Of a DNA stretch of 64,000 nt, positions 1 to 7,414 are shown in pieces. This stretch comes from an uncultured Prevotella sp. (GTDB taxonomy: Bacteria > Bacteroidota > Bacteroidia > Bacteroidales > Bacteroidaceae): contig CAMIVY010000011.1 in NCBI GenBank assembly GCA_946402275.1, positions 1 to 64,000 on the forward strand. The letters run 5' to 3'. Numbering within the stretch: position 1 is the first letter of the stretch; every line of letters begins with the position of its first letter. The notes under the pieces were generated by a model. That model saw only the letters and a program-made list of their open reading frames with translations. It did no database searches and was not told the DNA's origin. Position numbers and translations under genes: made by a program.

Positions 1-292
1 AAGGGCTTGCCCTTGATATAGCCCACTATAACTACGAGCTTCGCTTTCGTAGTTAGTGGGCTCTTCCGAGGGACTCAGGGCTTTGCCCTAAGAACCCACC
101 AAGGGCTGCTTGCCCTATGGAACCTCGCAAGGGGGTGACCCTCCCCCTTGACCGCCCCGCTCAGTGGCGTCTGCCCCTAAGAACCCTGAGCAGGAAGTGA
201 CTCTCTCCCTGCATCCTCCAATCAGGGTTAACACCCCGATACCCCTTTGGGGCAATAGCACAATAATATAAACGTATTAAACAGGAAAAGAT
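1..292. other. Hairpin-rich oriT-like region upstream of mob gene
   Basis: This non-coding stretch precedes a relaxase gene and is dense in inverted repeats. The clearest is a long hairpin at 22-60, with 14-bp arms (CCCACTAACTACGA type, one insertion). Several smaller palindromes built on AAGGGC/GCCCTT and CCCC/GGGG follow, for example near 1-14, 80-93, 128-147 and 229-252. MobV-type relaxases nick an origin of transfer that normally lies just upstream of their own gene and carries inverted repeats, so an oriT here is a reasonable inference. The nic site cannot be pinpointed from sequence alone. The window starts inside this region, so it may extend further left. Confidence 0.5.
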
Positions 293-1615
293 ATGGCTAC
301 AATAGCAAAAGCATCTGAGCATATCAAGCCGTGCAACATTGCTCAGTGCGAACGACACAACAGAAGGGACGAGGACTATATCAAGTCTCTCGATCCAGCA
401 CGGATATATGTACGTCTTGAATTGACCCACAACAACGAAATCTATATTGCACCAGGCATGGAAGGCGTTACCCTTCAGCAGCACTACGACCGTTTGAAGG
501 CATTGGTCAAGGAAAAAACTGGCAGGGCAATGCAGGAGAAGGATGTGGAGTATAAGGACAAGAATGGTAAAACGAGAGTTCGTAAAGGCAGCAGTCCCAT
601 TCGTGAGGGTGTGGTGAACATCAAGCCTGACACTAAGATGGAGGACTTGCTGAACTATGTCAATCGAGTGCATGAGAAGTGGGGTATCAGAGCCATCCAG
701 ATACACATGCACAGAGACGAGGGACATTATGAAAACCCAAAGGACAAATCTACATGGAAATCAAACCTCCATGCACATATCATTTGGGACTGGATAGACC
801 ACCAGACAGGCAAATCCTTCAAACTGAAAGCCGAGGACATGTCCCAAATTCAGGATATGGTAGCAGAGACTTTGGAGATGGAGAGAGGCAAACGCAAGGA
901 AGAGACGGGTGCCAAACATTTGGAACGGAACGATTTTATCTTGGCTAATCAGAGGAAACAGAGTGCCGAACTCGACAATGAGATTGCTGAGAAGCGAGAC
1001 AGACTTGATGCAGAGAATGGCAATGCCATCAAATCAGGTGTCGCCAATCTCTTCGGAAAGGGCAAGTATGCTGAGATGGAGAAAGAGAACAAACGGCTGA
1101 AAGAAGAACTGCCAAAGCAAAAAGCAGCTTTACAGCAGAAATATCAGCAAACCTTAGAAGCAGAACGAGTCCAACAAAGCCAACAACTCACGGAGAAAGA
1201 CAAGAAAATTGAAGAACTTCAGACTCTGTTAAAGAGTGAGGTGCTCCGTCATCAGCAGGACAATCAGGAGAAAGACAGAATAATCAATCAGCAAAAACGC
1301 ATTATCACTGATTATCGCGAACGGCTTGGTCATTATCTGTCAACTCTTTCTGAACTTCTACGTGGTGCTGTTAAGGCTGTTATTGATTATGTCCAGTCCG
1401 GCTATCGCAATTTCACCTATCGTCAAGAGGGCGACATCAAACGCTATATGAATGGCCAGCCCGATAAGGAGGAAGCCGCAGGTACTGTGTACAATGCCTC
1501 ACTCCCCTTTCTGAAAGCGGATGAATGTGAGCGTGTGAAGGGACAACTCTCTGATATTGCCCAGGATATGAAGGAAGAACAACAGCAAAGTCGAAGCCGG
1601 GGCCTTCATTTGTAA
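293..1615 (+). CDS. MobV-family relaxase / plasmid mobilization protein
   Basis: A 440-residue Mob/Pre-type relaxase, expected to nick oriT of a mobilizable element and stay attached to the transferred strand. Family features: a His-rich motif at residues 138-146 (HMHRDEGHY), then SNLHAHIIWDW at 157-167, the metal-binding histidine cluster of MobV enzymes. Residues about 225-345 form a long charged coiled coil, usual for the C-terminal half of this family. The start ATG follows an AT-rich leader containing an A-rich GGAAAAG stretch. No replication, integrase or cargo gene accompanies it in the window, so it may be the edge or a remnant of a mobilizable transposon or integrated plasmid. The family call is firm; activity is not testable here. 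Confidence 0.88.
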   Translation: MATIAKASEHIKPCNIAQCERHNRRDEDYIKSLDPARIYVRLELTHNNEIYIAPGMEGVTLQQHYDRLKALVKEKTGRAMQEKDVEYKDKNGKTRVRKGSSPIREGVVNIKPDTKMEDLLNYVNRVHEKWGIRAIQIHMHRDEGHYENPKDKSTWKSNLHAHIIWDWIDHQTGKSFKLKAEDMSQIQDMVAETLEMERGKRKEETGAKHLERNDFILANQRKQSAELDNEIAEKRDRLDAENGNAIKSGVANLFGKGKYAEMEKENKRLKEELPKQKAALQQKYQQTLEAERVQQSQQLTEKDKKIEELQTLLKSEVLRHQQDNQEKDRIINQQKRIITDYRERLGHYLSTLSELLRGAVKAVIDYVQSGYRNFTYRQEGDIKRYMNGQPDKEEAAGTVYNASLPFLKADECERVKGQLSDIAQDMKEEQQQSRSRGLHL

Positions 1616-1620
1616 AACTA

Positions 1621-1674
1621 CATATCAACACAATCCAGCCGATAATTATTGTCGTCTGGATTGTTGTTGATGTG
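1621..1674 (+). terminator. Large inverted repeat after the mob gene
   Basis: Arms at 1621-1638 and 1656-1674 pair almost perfectly (CATATCAACACAATCCAG against CTGGATTGTTGTTGATGTG) around a 17-nt AT-rich loop, six bases after the mob stop codon. There is no clear U-tract, so it may be a terminator, an mRNA-stabilising hairpin, or a terminal inverted structure of the mobile element. Confidence 0.45.
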
Positions 1675-1741
1675 AGGGCGTACCGCTTTGTTATACGAAA
1701 TAATAAGCAGAGAAGATTCCCAGGAGATTGCATTAGTTTCC

Positions 1742-1914
1742 AGATCAGGGGACGGTTCTGATCCGTCCAGAACTTAGAAAAGAAACAACGAAACAAAATC
1801 ATAAAAGGGTTATGCGATCAGGGAGCTGGATTCAGACAACTGGCCCGAATAACGGGCATCAGTTACGGGATTATTCAAAGAGTAGCAATAGATCAGAGAA
1901 CCGTCCCCTGATCT
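1742..1914. mobile_element. RAYT-derived palindromic mini-element (REPIN/MITE-like)
   Basis: The element is bounded by 18-bp perfect inverted repeats, AGATCAGGGGACGGTTCT at 1742-1759 and its complement at 1897-1914, plus an inner GATC pair. Inside, on the + strand, an open frame from about 1768 to the TGA at the right repeat reads KGLCDQGAGFRQLARITGIS and onwards. I recognise this as the C-terminal helix-turn-helix of IS200-like REP-associated transposases (RAYT). The N-terminal catalytic HUH domain is absent, so the element is non-autonomous. The core GGGGACGGTTCT recurs in the 42-bp array at 15.3-15.6 kb. Confidence 0.65.
1803..1911 (+). pseudogene. C-terminal fragment of a RAYT (IS200-like) transposase
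   Basis: About 36 codons specify a HTH-type peptide (GAGFRQLARITGISYGIIQR) typical of the tail of REP-associated tyrosine transposases. The stop codon falls inside the right terminal repeat. No start codon, catalytic His-hydrophobic-His motif or tyrosine is present upstream, so it cannot make a transposase. The identification rests on the HTH resemblance only. Confidence 0.5.
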
Positions 1915-1928
1915 AGTTAGTAACAACA

Positions 1929-2083
1929 AATCTTCTCTGGCCCGCTAAAGCCACGCAAACATGTTGAAACTGCCAATGCCCACGCCCCGAAGGGTGTGAG
2001 CTGGCAGCTGTCTTTCCGTTTGCGTCCTTTTGAATTAGCGGTTCGAGAAGATTGCAAAGAAAGCTGCTGCTTCTTCAATTCGT
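1929..2083 (-). ncRNA. Candidate rod-shaped structured RNA
   Basis: Nested complementary segments fold into one continuous rod. 1929-1937 pairs with 2045-2053 (AATCTTCTC/GAGAAGATT), 1942-1948 with 2035-2041 (CCGCTAA/TTAGCGG), 1953-1960 with 2018-2025 (ACGCAAAC/GTTTGCGT), and 1970-1975 with 2002-2007 (CTGCCA/TGGCAG). The apical stem is 1978-1987 with 1992-2001. On the minus strand the apex is C(UUCG)G, the extra-stable tetraloop, which favours minus-strand transcription. A TAnnTTTGC-type box (TACTTTTGC) at 2095-2087 on the minus strand would start the RNA near 2083. I cannot place it in a named family. The 3' end is not defined; no U-tract follows. Confidence 0.55.
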
Positions 2084-2086
2084 GCT

Positions 2087-2095
2087 GCAAAAGTA
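2087..2095 (-). promoter_or_regulatory. -7 box TACTTTTGC for the candidate structured RNA
   Basis: On the minus strand TACTTTTGC matches the Bacteroidetes -7 consensus TAnnTTTG. It sits about 30 nt before the outermost helix of the rod-like RNA at 1929-2053. No good TTTG -33 element is seen 19-21 nt further upstream. Confidence 0.4.
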
Positions 2096-2192
2096 CAAAT
2101 TATATTTGAGATTACGATGTATCTTGAAAGATTTTCTCCATTTTTGATAAAATTTGATTGCGTTTTCACAATAGCACAATGATAATACTAGC

Positions 2193-2978
2193 CTACAATC
2201 TGAACCTTTCTATCCAGTTGACGGCGAAATCTACGAGTTCGCGCTGGCGCATCAGACGGAGCGTGGCATTGCCTAGCGTTACCTTTCTGACGGTGTGCGT
2301 CTGCTCAAAAGCCTCGCCGATTTGCACGAAATCGTGGCCATCTACATAGAGCGTCTCATAGGCTTTCCACACTCGTTTGCCAGACTCGTAGACGGCGCTA
2401 TGCTCCAAGGAATTGTGCTTGCCGGGGTAGTTGGCGCGGGCGTCAGCTAAGTGGAGCGAGGTGTTCTTGTCATAGCCCACGCCAATGAGCAGTACGTAAG
2501 CATCGAGATTGTAAAGGCGACCTATTGGAGAACCGTCGCCAAAGATATTCTGTAGGTCATGGCTCTTCGTCAGCCGCCGGGCGTGCCTGCCGTTGGCAGC
2601 GACGGAGCGGGCGGGATGGTCGCTGCGGAGCGTCCCTGGCCACTGCCGGAACATCTCAGCCACGGTTCCCATCGTCTGCGTCGGGGTCAGCCGCTTGTCG
2701 TAGGCTGGCCAGTGGTCGCGGAGTCTCTGCCAGTCGGCTTCACTTATTTCGCTGTGTACCCCAACGTCGGGGTCGAGATTCTTCCACGATTGCGTGGGCA
2801 TCACGATGGTCCCCTCACGGGTAACCGTTTCCAACAAGGCTTCGATGACTGTCTGCGCGCCGCCGCAGACGTAGCCGAGGCTACTCAGTGAGGTGTGCGT
2901 CATCACCGTCATTCCCTGCCGTATCCCGAGTTCACGGAATGCAGCGAGAATGTCTTCTTTTAAGATAAGCGGTTTCAT
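2193..2978 (-). CDS. AAC(3)-family aminoglycoside N-acetyltransferase-like protein
   Basis: A 261-residue member of the antibiotic_NAT (AAC(3)/YokD) fold, which transfers acetyl from acetyl-CoA to an amine. Recognisable family blocks are the N-terminal MTHTSLSSLGYVCGG, then IVMPTQSW, the DHPARS segment, and GVGYDKNTSLHLADARANYP, whose NTSLHLAE-type motif lines the active site. Length is normal for the family. The ATG overlaps the stop of the upstream amylase gene by 4 bp (ATGA), so the two are translated together from one mRNA. Chromosomal homologues in Bacteroidetes often have no proven resistance role; whether this one acetylates aminoglycosides is unknown. Confidence 0.82.
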   Translation of the reverse strand: MKPLILKEDILAAFRELGIRQGMTVMTHTSLSSLGYVCGGAQTVIEALLETVTREGTIVMPTQSWKNLDPDVGVHSEISEADWQRLRDHWPAYDKRLTPTQTMGTVAEMFRQWPGTLRSDHPARSVAANGRHARRLTKSHDLQNIFGDGSPIGRLYNLDAYVLLIGVGYDKNTSLHLADARANYPGKHNSLEHSAVYESGKRVWKAYETLYVDGHDFVQIGEAFEQTHTVRKVTLGNATLRLMRQRELVDFAVNWIERFRL

Positions 2979-5287
2979 AATTCAAGGATTAACGTTTCAC
3001 GGGGTTGCAGTTGGATATCTTTGCTGATGTCAACGGTACAGCCACAGACGATGTCGGTGGCTTGGCGATGCTGGCCGATGACTTCGCGATAGCGGCTGAC
3101 GGGCATGGTGGTGACGTGGTTGGTGCCATTGAGGATGGTCAGTACGGTCTTTCCCGTGTACTGCCGCGCGATGACATAGATGCCGCGATGAGGGATGAAC
3201 TGCGTCATACTGCCTTTGGCGATAACCTCATTGCCCTGTCGCCAATGCAGCAGACGGCTCAGCCAGCGGAACATGCTGTTTTCTGCAGCAGTGCGCCCTT
3301 CAGTGGTGAAAGCATTGCGACTGTCGTCCCAGAATCCGCCGGGGAAGTCCTGGCGCACGTTGCCGTCGCTCTTTTCTTTGGTTCCGTTTAGTAGAATTTC
3401 TACGCCATAATATAATTGTGGAATGCGCGGTATGGTCAGAAGCAAAGCCAGTGCCTGTCGCAGTGCTAATGTGTCACAGCCGTCAGCGAGAAAGCGGTCG
3501 GTGTCGTGATTCTCGATGAAGGCCATCACGCTGCGGGGATTGGGATACAGGTAGTCATAGACCAGTGAGTTATAGATGCGGTTGAGGCCACGGCCATAGT
3601 CATTAGTGTCCTCACCGGCAGCCTGCACCATGCGGTCGTAGAAGGCGAAGTCCATCACAGTCGGCAGATGGGGATTCACCTTCGTCAGCCGGTTGTCCTT
3701 TTGCCACGAGGCGGTGTAGGCAGGCTCTGTCACCCAGGTCTCGCCCACCACGTTGTAGTTGGGGTATTCCTCGTTGATAGCCTGCATCCACCTGGACATG
3801 GCATCCTCGAAAGCGTAAGGGTAAGTATCCATGCGGATGCCGTCGATGCCGATTGTCTCAATCCACCAGATGGAGTTCTGAATCAAATAGCGCAGCACGT
3901 GTGGATTGTGCTGGTTAAGGTCGGGCATCGTCGGCACAAACCAACTCTTCGTTGTTTCGTGCAGGTCTATCTCAGAGGCATAAAGGTCGCGTACGGGTGT
4001 TAACTGGTAGCTGGTCTGCTGATATTTTGCATTGGGTGTTGGTTCGCCCTTGGCATCCTCCAGCCATTCTGGGCAGTTGAACCAGTCGCGGCTGGGTATG
4101 TCAGCCACCCAGGGATGCTCAAAGCCACAATGGTTGAAAATCATGTCCATCACCATTTTCAGCCCATGCTCGTGTGCTTCGTCGCAGAGTCGGCGGTAGT
4201 CATCATTGCTGCCGAAGCGAGGGTCTATCTGATAATAATTCGTGGGGGCATAGCCATGATAGGTACTATAGCCGTCACGGTCGGGAGAGTTGTTCTCCAA
4301 GACAGGCGTGAACCACAGGGCTGTCACGCCCAGCTCATTGAAATAATCGAGGTGTTGGCGGATGCCCTCGAGGTCGCCGCCATGCCGGAGATTGGGGTTG
4401 GAACGGTCGCACTGGTAGCGGTTCATCGTGATGAGTTGGTCGTTCTCCACCGTGCCGGAGGCAAAGCGGTCGGGCACCAGTTGGTAGAGCACATCGGAGC
4501 AGGTGAAACCGATGCGCTCCTCACCGCGCTTCTCACGCTGTTTCAACTGGTATCGAATCCGTTTCCCGTTAACTCTCAGCATCATCTCGCCAGCCTGTGC
4601 ATCGGCGATGTTCAGATAGACCAGCAGATAGTTGGGACTGTCGAGACGGACTATCGAATCGACTCTGACGCCAGGATAGTCTGTTCTGACTGTAGCATCA
4701 CCTACATCTTTCCCATAGAGCATCAGTTGCAGCGTAGGGTTCTTCAGACCTACATACCAGTCTGTCGGCTCTATGCGTATCGGGGCTGATGCAATGACAT
4801 TGGATGATACGCCCGCCAACAGACATAAAATGAGGACAGGCTTGCTCTTTTCAGATTTAGACAACACGCGTCTAAGTTCTTTTGCCATGAACCAGATAAC
4901 CATAGCGACTACGGTAGCGGTCACAACCAAAGCTGACGTATAGGCAAAAGACTGAACAGAAACATCAGGTCGGGAAAGCAGTTCATAACATAGCCAAGGG
5001 AACCACAGCAGCGCCCACAACAGTCCAATAACAACATCTCTTGTCTTCTTCCGTTCTACAGAAACAAACAATCCGCTCATAAAGGATAAAATAACAAGAG
5101 CCATAGTTCCATAAGCAAAAGGCTTGGGCATATGGCAGTTGTCAACATACACCAACCACACGACGGCTGAGGCAGTCATAGCTGCGCAAAGTTTCTTAAC
5201 AATGGCTATGCAACTTACATGCGAAGGGCCTGAACTACTGGATTGTGTACAATCGTCTAACTTTCTTTCTTGGATATTTTTCTCCAT
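2975..5287 (-). CDS. GH13 alpha-amylase/neopullulanase with fused N-terminal membrane domain
   Basis: 770 residues. From about 170 on it is a complete SusA-like cyclomaltodextrinase/neopullulanase: an N-terminal Cyc-maltodext_N-like beta domain (DWYVGLKNPTLQLMLYG), then the GH13 barrel. The nucleophile is in GIDGIRMDTYPYAF, the acid/base in NVVGETWV and the third acid in FIENHDTDRF. It should hydrolyse starch-like alpha-1,4 glucans. Residues 1-145 are unusual: four hydrophobic helices (about 27-47, 57-76, 84-104, 114-135). A former signal peptide, KPVLILCLLAGVSSNVIAS, is still visible internally at 149-167. The protein therefore looks like a gene fusion that anchors the enzyme in the inner membrane, facing the periplasm. 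It is first gene of an operon with the downstream acetyltransferase. Confidence 0.85.
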   Translation of the reverse strand: MEKNIQERKLDDCTQSSSSGPSHVSCIAIVKKLCAAMTASAVVWLVYVDNCHMPKPFAYGTMALVILSFMSGLFVSVERKKTRDVVIGLLWALLWFPWLCYELLSRPDVSVQSFAYTSALVVTATVVAMVIWFMAKELRRVLSKSEKSKPVLILCLLAGVSSNVIASAPIRIEPTDWYVGLKNPTLQLMLYGKDVGDATVRTDYPGVRVDSIVRLDSPNYLLVYLNIADAQAGEMMLRVNGKRIRYQLKQREKRGEERIGFTCSDVLYQLVPDRFASGTVENDQLITMNRYQCDRSNPNLRHGGDLEGIRQHLDYFNELGVTALWFTPVLENNSPDRDGYSTYHGYAPTNYYQIDPRFGSNDDYRRLCDEAHEHGLKMVMDMIFNHCGFEHPWVADIPSRDWFNCPEWLEDAKGEPTPNAKYQQTSYQLTPVRDLYASEIDLHETTKSWFVPTMPDLNQHNPHVLRYLIQNSIWWIETIGIDGIRMDTYPYAFEDAMSRWMQAINEEYPNYNVVGETWVTEPAYTASWQKDNRLTKVNPHLPTVMDFAFYDRMVQAAGEDTNDYGRGLNRIYNSLVYDYLYPNPRSVMAFIENHDTDRFLADGCDTLALRQALALLLTIPRIPQLYYGVEILLNGTKEKSDGNVRQDFPGGFWDDSRNAFTTEGRTAAENSMFRWLSRLLHWRQGNEVIAKGSMTQFIPHRGIYVIARQYTGKTVLTILNGTNHVTTMPVSRYREVIGQHRQATDIVCGCTVDISKDIQLQPRETLILEL

Positions 5288-5315
5288 ACCTTTATTATTT
5301 TAGTGAAACATTTCG

Positions 5316-5324
5316 TATCTTTGC
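5316..5324 (+). promoter_or_regulatory. -7 box TATCTTTGC for the LuxR-type regulator gene
   Basis: A perfect TAnnTTTGC box 74 nt before the regulator ATG, giving a start near 5328. It faces the minus-strand box at 5355-5347, so the two promoters overlap head-on. Confidence 0.7.
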
Positions 5325-5346
5325 ACCAGAGGAATAAAAGTGCGGT

Positions 5347-5355
5347 GCAAAGGTA
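5347..5355 (-). promoter_or_regulatory. -7 box TACCTTTGC for the amylase operon
   Basis: On the minus strand TACCTTTGC matches the Bacteroidetes -7 box, with a start near 5343 and a leader of about 55 nt to the amylase ATG at 5287. The TTTGCACC sequences of this and the opposing promoter form an inverted repeat (5320-5327 and 5344-5351). Confidence 0.7.
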
Positions 5356-5397
5356 CGAGGTTTCCTTCAGCCGTGCAATACTGATTTTTAACTATTT

Positions 5398-6168
5398 ATG
5401 GATGTACTAAGACGAGAACTACAGGAGATTTTCCACCGTCAGCCGTTCGACACGACGCGGCTTTCCGGGCAGGATGTGGAAAAGTGCCGCTACATCATCA
5501 AGGCCTTTACAGATGTCAGTCAAGGCTGTGCTATACTGACTGATATAGCCGTGGGCAACAGCTATTCCTCTATTGGCAGGTTGGCCAATAAACTGGGGCT
5601 ACATCAAAACACCGCATTGGAAGAGCTGACCGACGTCGATGAGGACTTTATCTATGAGCGCATCCATCCGGAAGATCTGGTGGACAAGCGCATGCTCGAA
5701 GTGAAATTCTTCGAACAGGTAGAACATCTACCCTCAGAGGAGCGTCTCAAATACCATGCCACTTGTCGTATCAGGATGCGCGATGATGTTGGGAACTACG
5801 TCTACGTTTCGAATCTGACGCGCATACAATCCAACTCGACTGACGGATATATGCGACTGGTAGTCTGCACCTACGAGCTTTCGCCTGAGCAGGAACCCAT
5901 TCACGGCATCAATCCCCACATTATCAACATGGAGACCGGCCAGTCTGTTACCCCTTTCCTCTATGAAGAACGCTTCGACATTCTGACCCGCAGGGAAAAG
6001 GAAATCTTAGGTCTCATCCGCCAGGGAATGTTGAGCAAGGAGATTGCAAGCACCCTGCACATCAGCATCTTCACTGTGAACAAGCATCGGCAGAATATCC
6101 TCGAAAAACTCTCTGTGGATAATTCAATGGAGGCCGTTCAGACAGCATTAGCAATGAAACTGATATAG
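5398..6168 (+). CDS. LuxR-type transcriptional regulator with PAS-like N-terminal domain
   Basis: 256 residues. The C-terminal 62 residues (RREKEILGLIRQGMLSKEIA and the following recognition helix ending in KLSVDN) are a standard LuxR/NarL HTH. The first 180 residues have a PAS-like pattern (ILTDIAVGNSYSSIGRL and ERIHPEDLVDKRMLEVKFF), as in many Bacteroidetes regulators of this architecture, and may bind an unknown small molecule. It is divergent from the amylase/acetyltransferase operon and shares an overlapping promoter region with it, so it may regulate that operon. That link is inferred from position only. Confidence 0.85.
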   Translation: MDVLRRELQEIFHRQPFDTTRLSGQDVEKCRYIIKAFTDVSQGCAILTDIAVGNSYSSIGRLANKLGLHQNTALEELTDVDEDFIYERIHPEDLVDKRMLEVKFFEQVEHLPSEERLKYHATCRIRMRDDVGNYVYVSNLTRIQSNSTDGYMRLVVCTYELSPEQEPIHGINPHIINMETGQSVTPFLYEERFDILTRREKEILGLIRQGMLSKEIASTLHISIFTVNKHRQNILEKLSVDNSMEAVQTALAMKLI

Positions 6169-6292
6169 TTTTGCAAAGATATATTAAAGTTGAGAAGACT
6201 CTTGGGTGAGCATCTTATATTGCTTTTAATGAGAATGCCATATCGAAACTAATCCTCTGTCCGCTGTCAACTAGCAAAGTGGAAACTACCAA

Positions 6293-7405
6293 ATGTGTCT
6301 GGACTATGGAAGAAAGGCGTTGGAATACATCTTACGAATAGGGAGAAGGAGTTCCATTTGTGGTGCATATATGCAAATAGCCACAACATTTGCCTTTTTG
6401 CAACAGACGGATAGTGCTGCCTTCTATACTGACAAGGCAATACCTTATCTGAAAGATTACAAGAATGTCGTTGGCGAAAACATTCATCCTGACTTTTTTT
6501 CAAACATAGGCTACAATTATATGGTAGTCGGGAGGTATGAAGAGGCAAAACAATATTTGGAGCAGTCGCTGATGGTGAAGGTAACGGCTGTCGCTTGCAA
6601 CTATCTGGCATGGATATATAAAAAGGAGGGGGATGAGGAACAATCTCATCTGTGGTATTTGAAAGCACATGAGATAAAGGATAACTGGCCTAAAGATAAA
6701 ATTCTGTTTTCTTTACTGCAATATGACATTGCGCATAAGAATATGGAGGGTGCACAAGAGAAACTGAAAAGAATGATGACAATCTCGGACAGCCTCCATA
6801 AAGTGCAAATGGACCGTACAATACTTGAGTATCAACATCGGTTTGATGAACAAGCCGCACAGGAGGCTCACCAACGGAAAATGATATGGGTAGGAATCGC
6901 TTTGGGCGTTCTGCTGTTTGTCATCGTGCTCTTGGCTCTTTATATCCGCTATCGAAGGACGAAAGAGCAGGTTGCACTCACCGAGAAGCAGATGCTTATC
7001 AACAACTATGTCAACGAGATAGCCCAGTTGAAGAGCCAACAGAACGACACCGACGTCGCGGAACAGATAGAGGAACTGAACGGCAAGATTCGTGAACTGG
7101 TGGAACAGAATTCACCACGTCTTGTCAGGGGCAAGATGCTATACGATGACATCAAGAAGGACGGCACCACTTCGGGATGGTCGAACGACGACTACAAATG
7201 CTTCATCGACTACTACAAGGCCATCGACTTCCCCGCTTTCTGCCGCATCCAAAAGAAATACGCTCCCAAGACCGCCCACAACACTTTCTTCCTCATTCTC
7301 TATGAAATGGGTATGGGCGACAAGGACGTGCGCCGCATCATGGGCATCACTCAAGAGGCCATCCGCTCCACAAGGCACAGAATTCAGCAGAATACAAAGA
7401 AGTGA
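6293..7405 (+). CDS. TPR-transmembrane-HTH sensor protein, probably N-terminally truncated
   Basis: 370 residues: TPR-like helices (about 1-175), one transmembrane helix (about 198-217, WVGIALGVLLFVIVLLALYI), a cytoplasmic coiled coil (to about 275), and a C-terminal domain ending in a putative HTH (MGDKDVRRIMGITQEAIRST). This is a common Bacteroidetes one-component membrane sensor layout. Relatives as I know them start with a signal peptide and several more TPRs. Here the first residues already lie inside a repeat, and an in-frame TAG occurs at 6272 with no signal sequence. No promoter box is seen in the 124-bp gap before it. It is probably a decayed gene with the 5' part lost. If translated from this ATG, the TPR part would have no export signal. 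Confidence 0.7.
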   Translation: MCLDYGRKALEYILRIGRRSSICGAYMQIATTFAFLQQTDSAAFYTDKAIPYLKDYKNVVGENIHPDFFSNIGYNYMVVGRYEEAKQYLEQSLMVKVTAVACNYLAWIYKKEGDEEQSHLWYLKAHEIKDNWPKDKILFSLLQYDIAHKNMEGAQEKLKRMMTISDSLHKVQMDRTILEYQHRFDEQAAQEAHQRKMIWVGIALGVLLFVIVLLALYIRYRRTKEQVALTEKQMLINNYVNEIAQLKSQQNDTDVAEQIEELNGKIRELVEQNSPRLVRGKMLYDDIKKDGTTSGWSNDDYKCFIDYYKAIDFPAFCRIQKKYAPKTAHNTFFLILYEMGMGDKDVRRIMGITQEAIRSTRHRIQQNTKK

Positions 7406-7414
7406 GAAATAAAG

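Noticed and set aside
2525..2891. Plus-strand frames opposite the acetyltransferase
   Set aside because: Short, Arg/Ser/Ala-rich antisense shadows with no supporting signals.
6173..6181. Minus-strand TATCTTTGC box at the 3' end of the LuxR-type gene
   Set aside because: It points into the regulator gene antisense with no gene to drive; kept only as a possible antisense start or a relic of the sequence lost before the truncated sensor gene.
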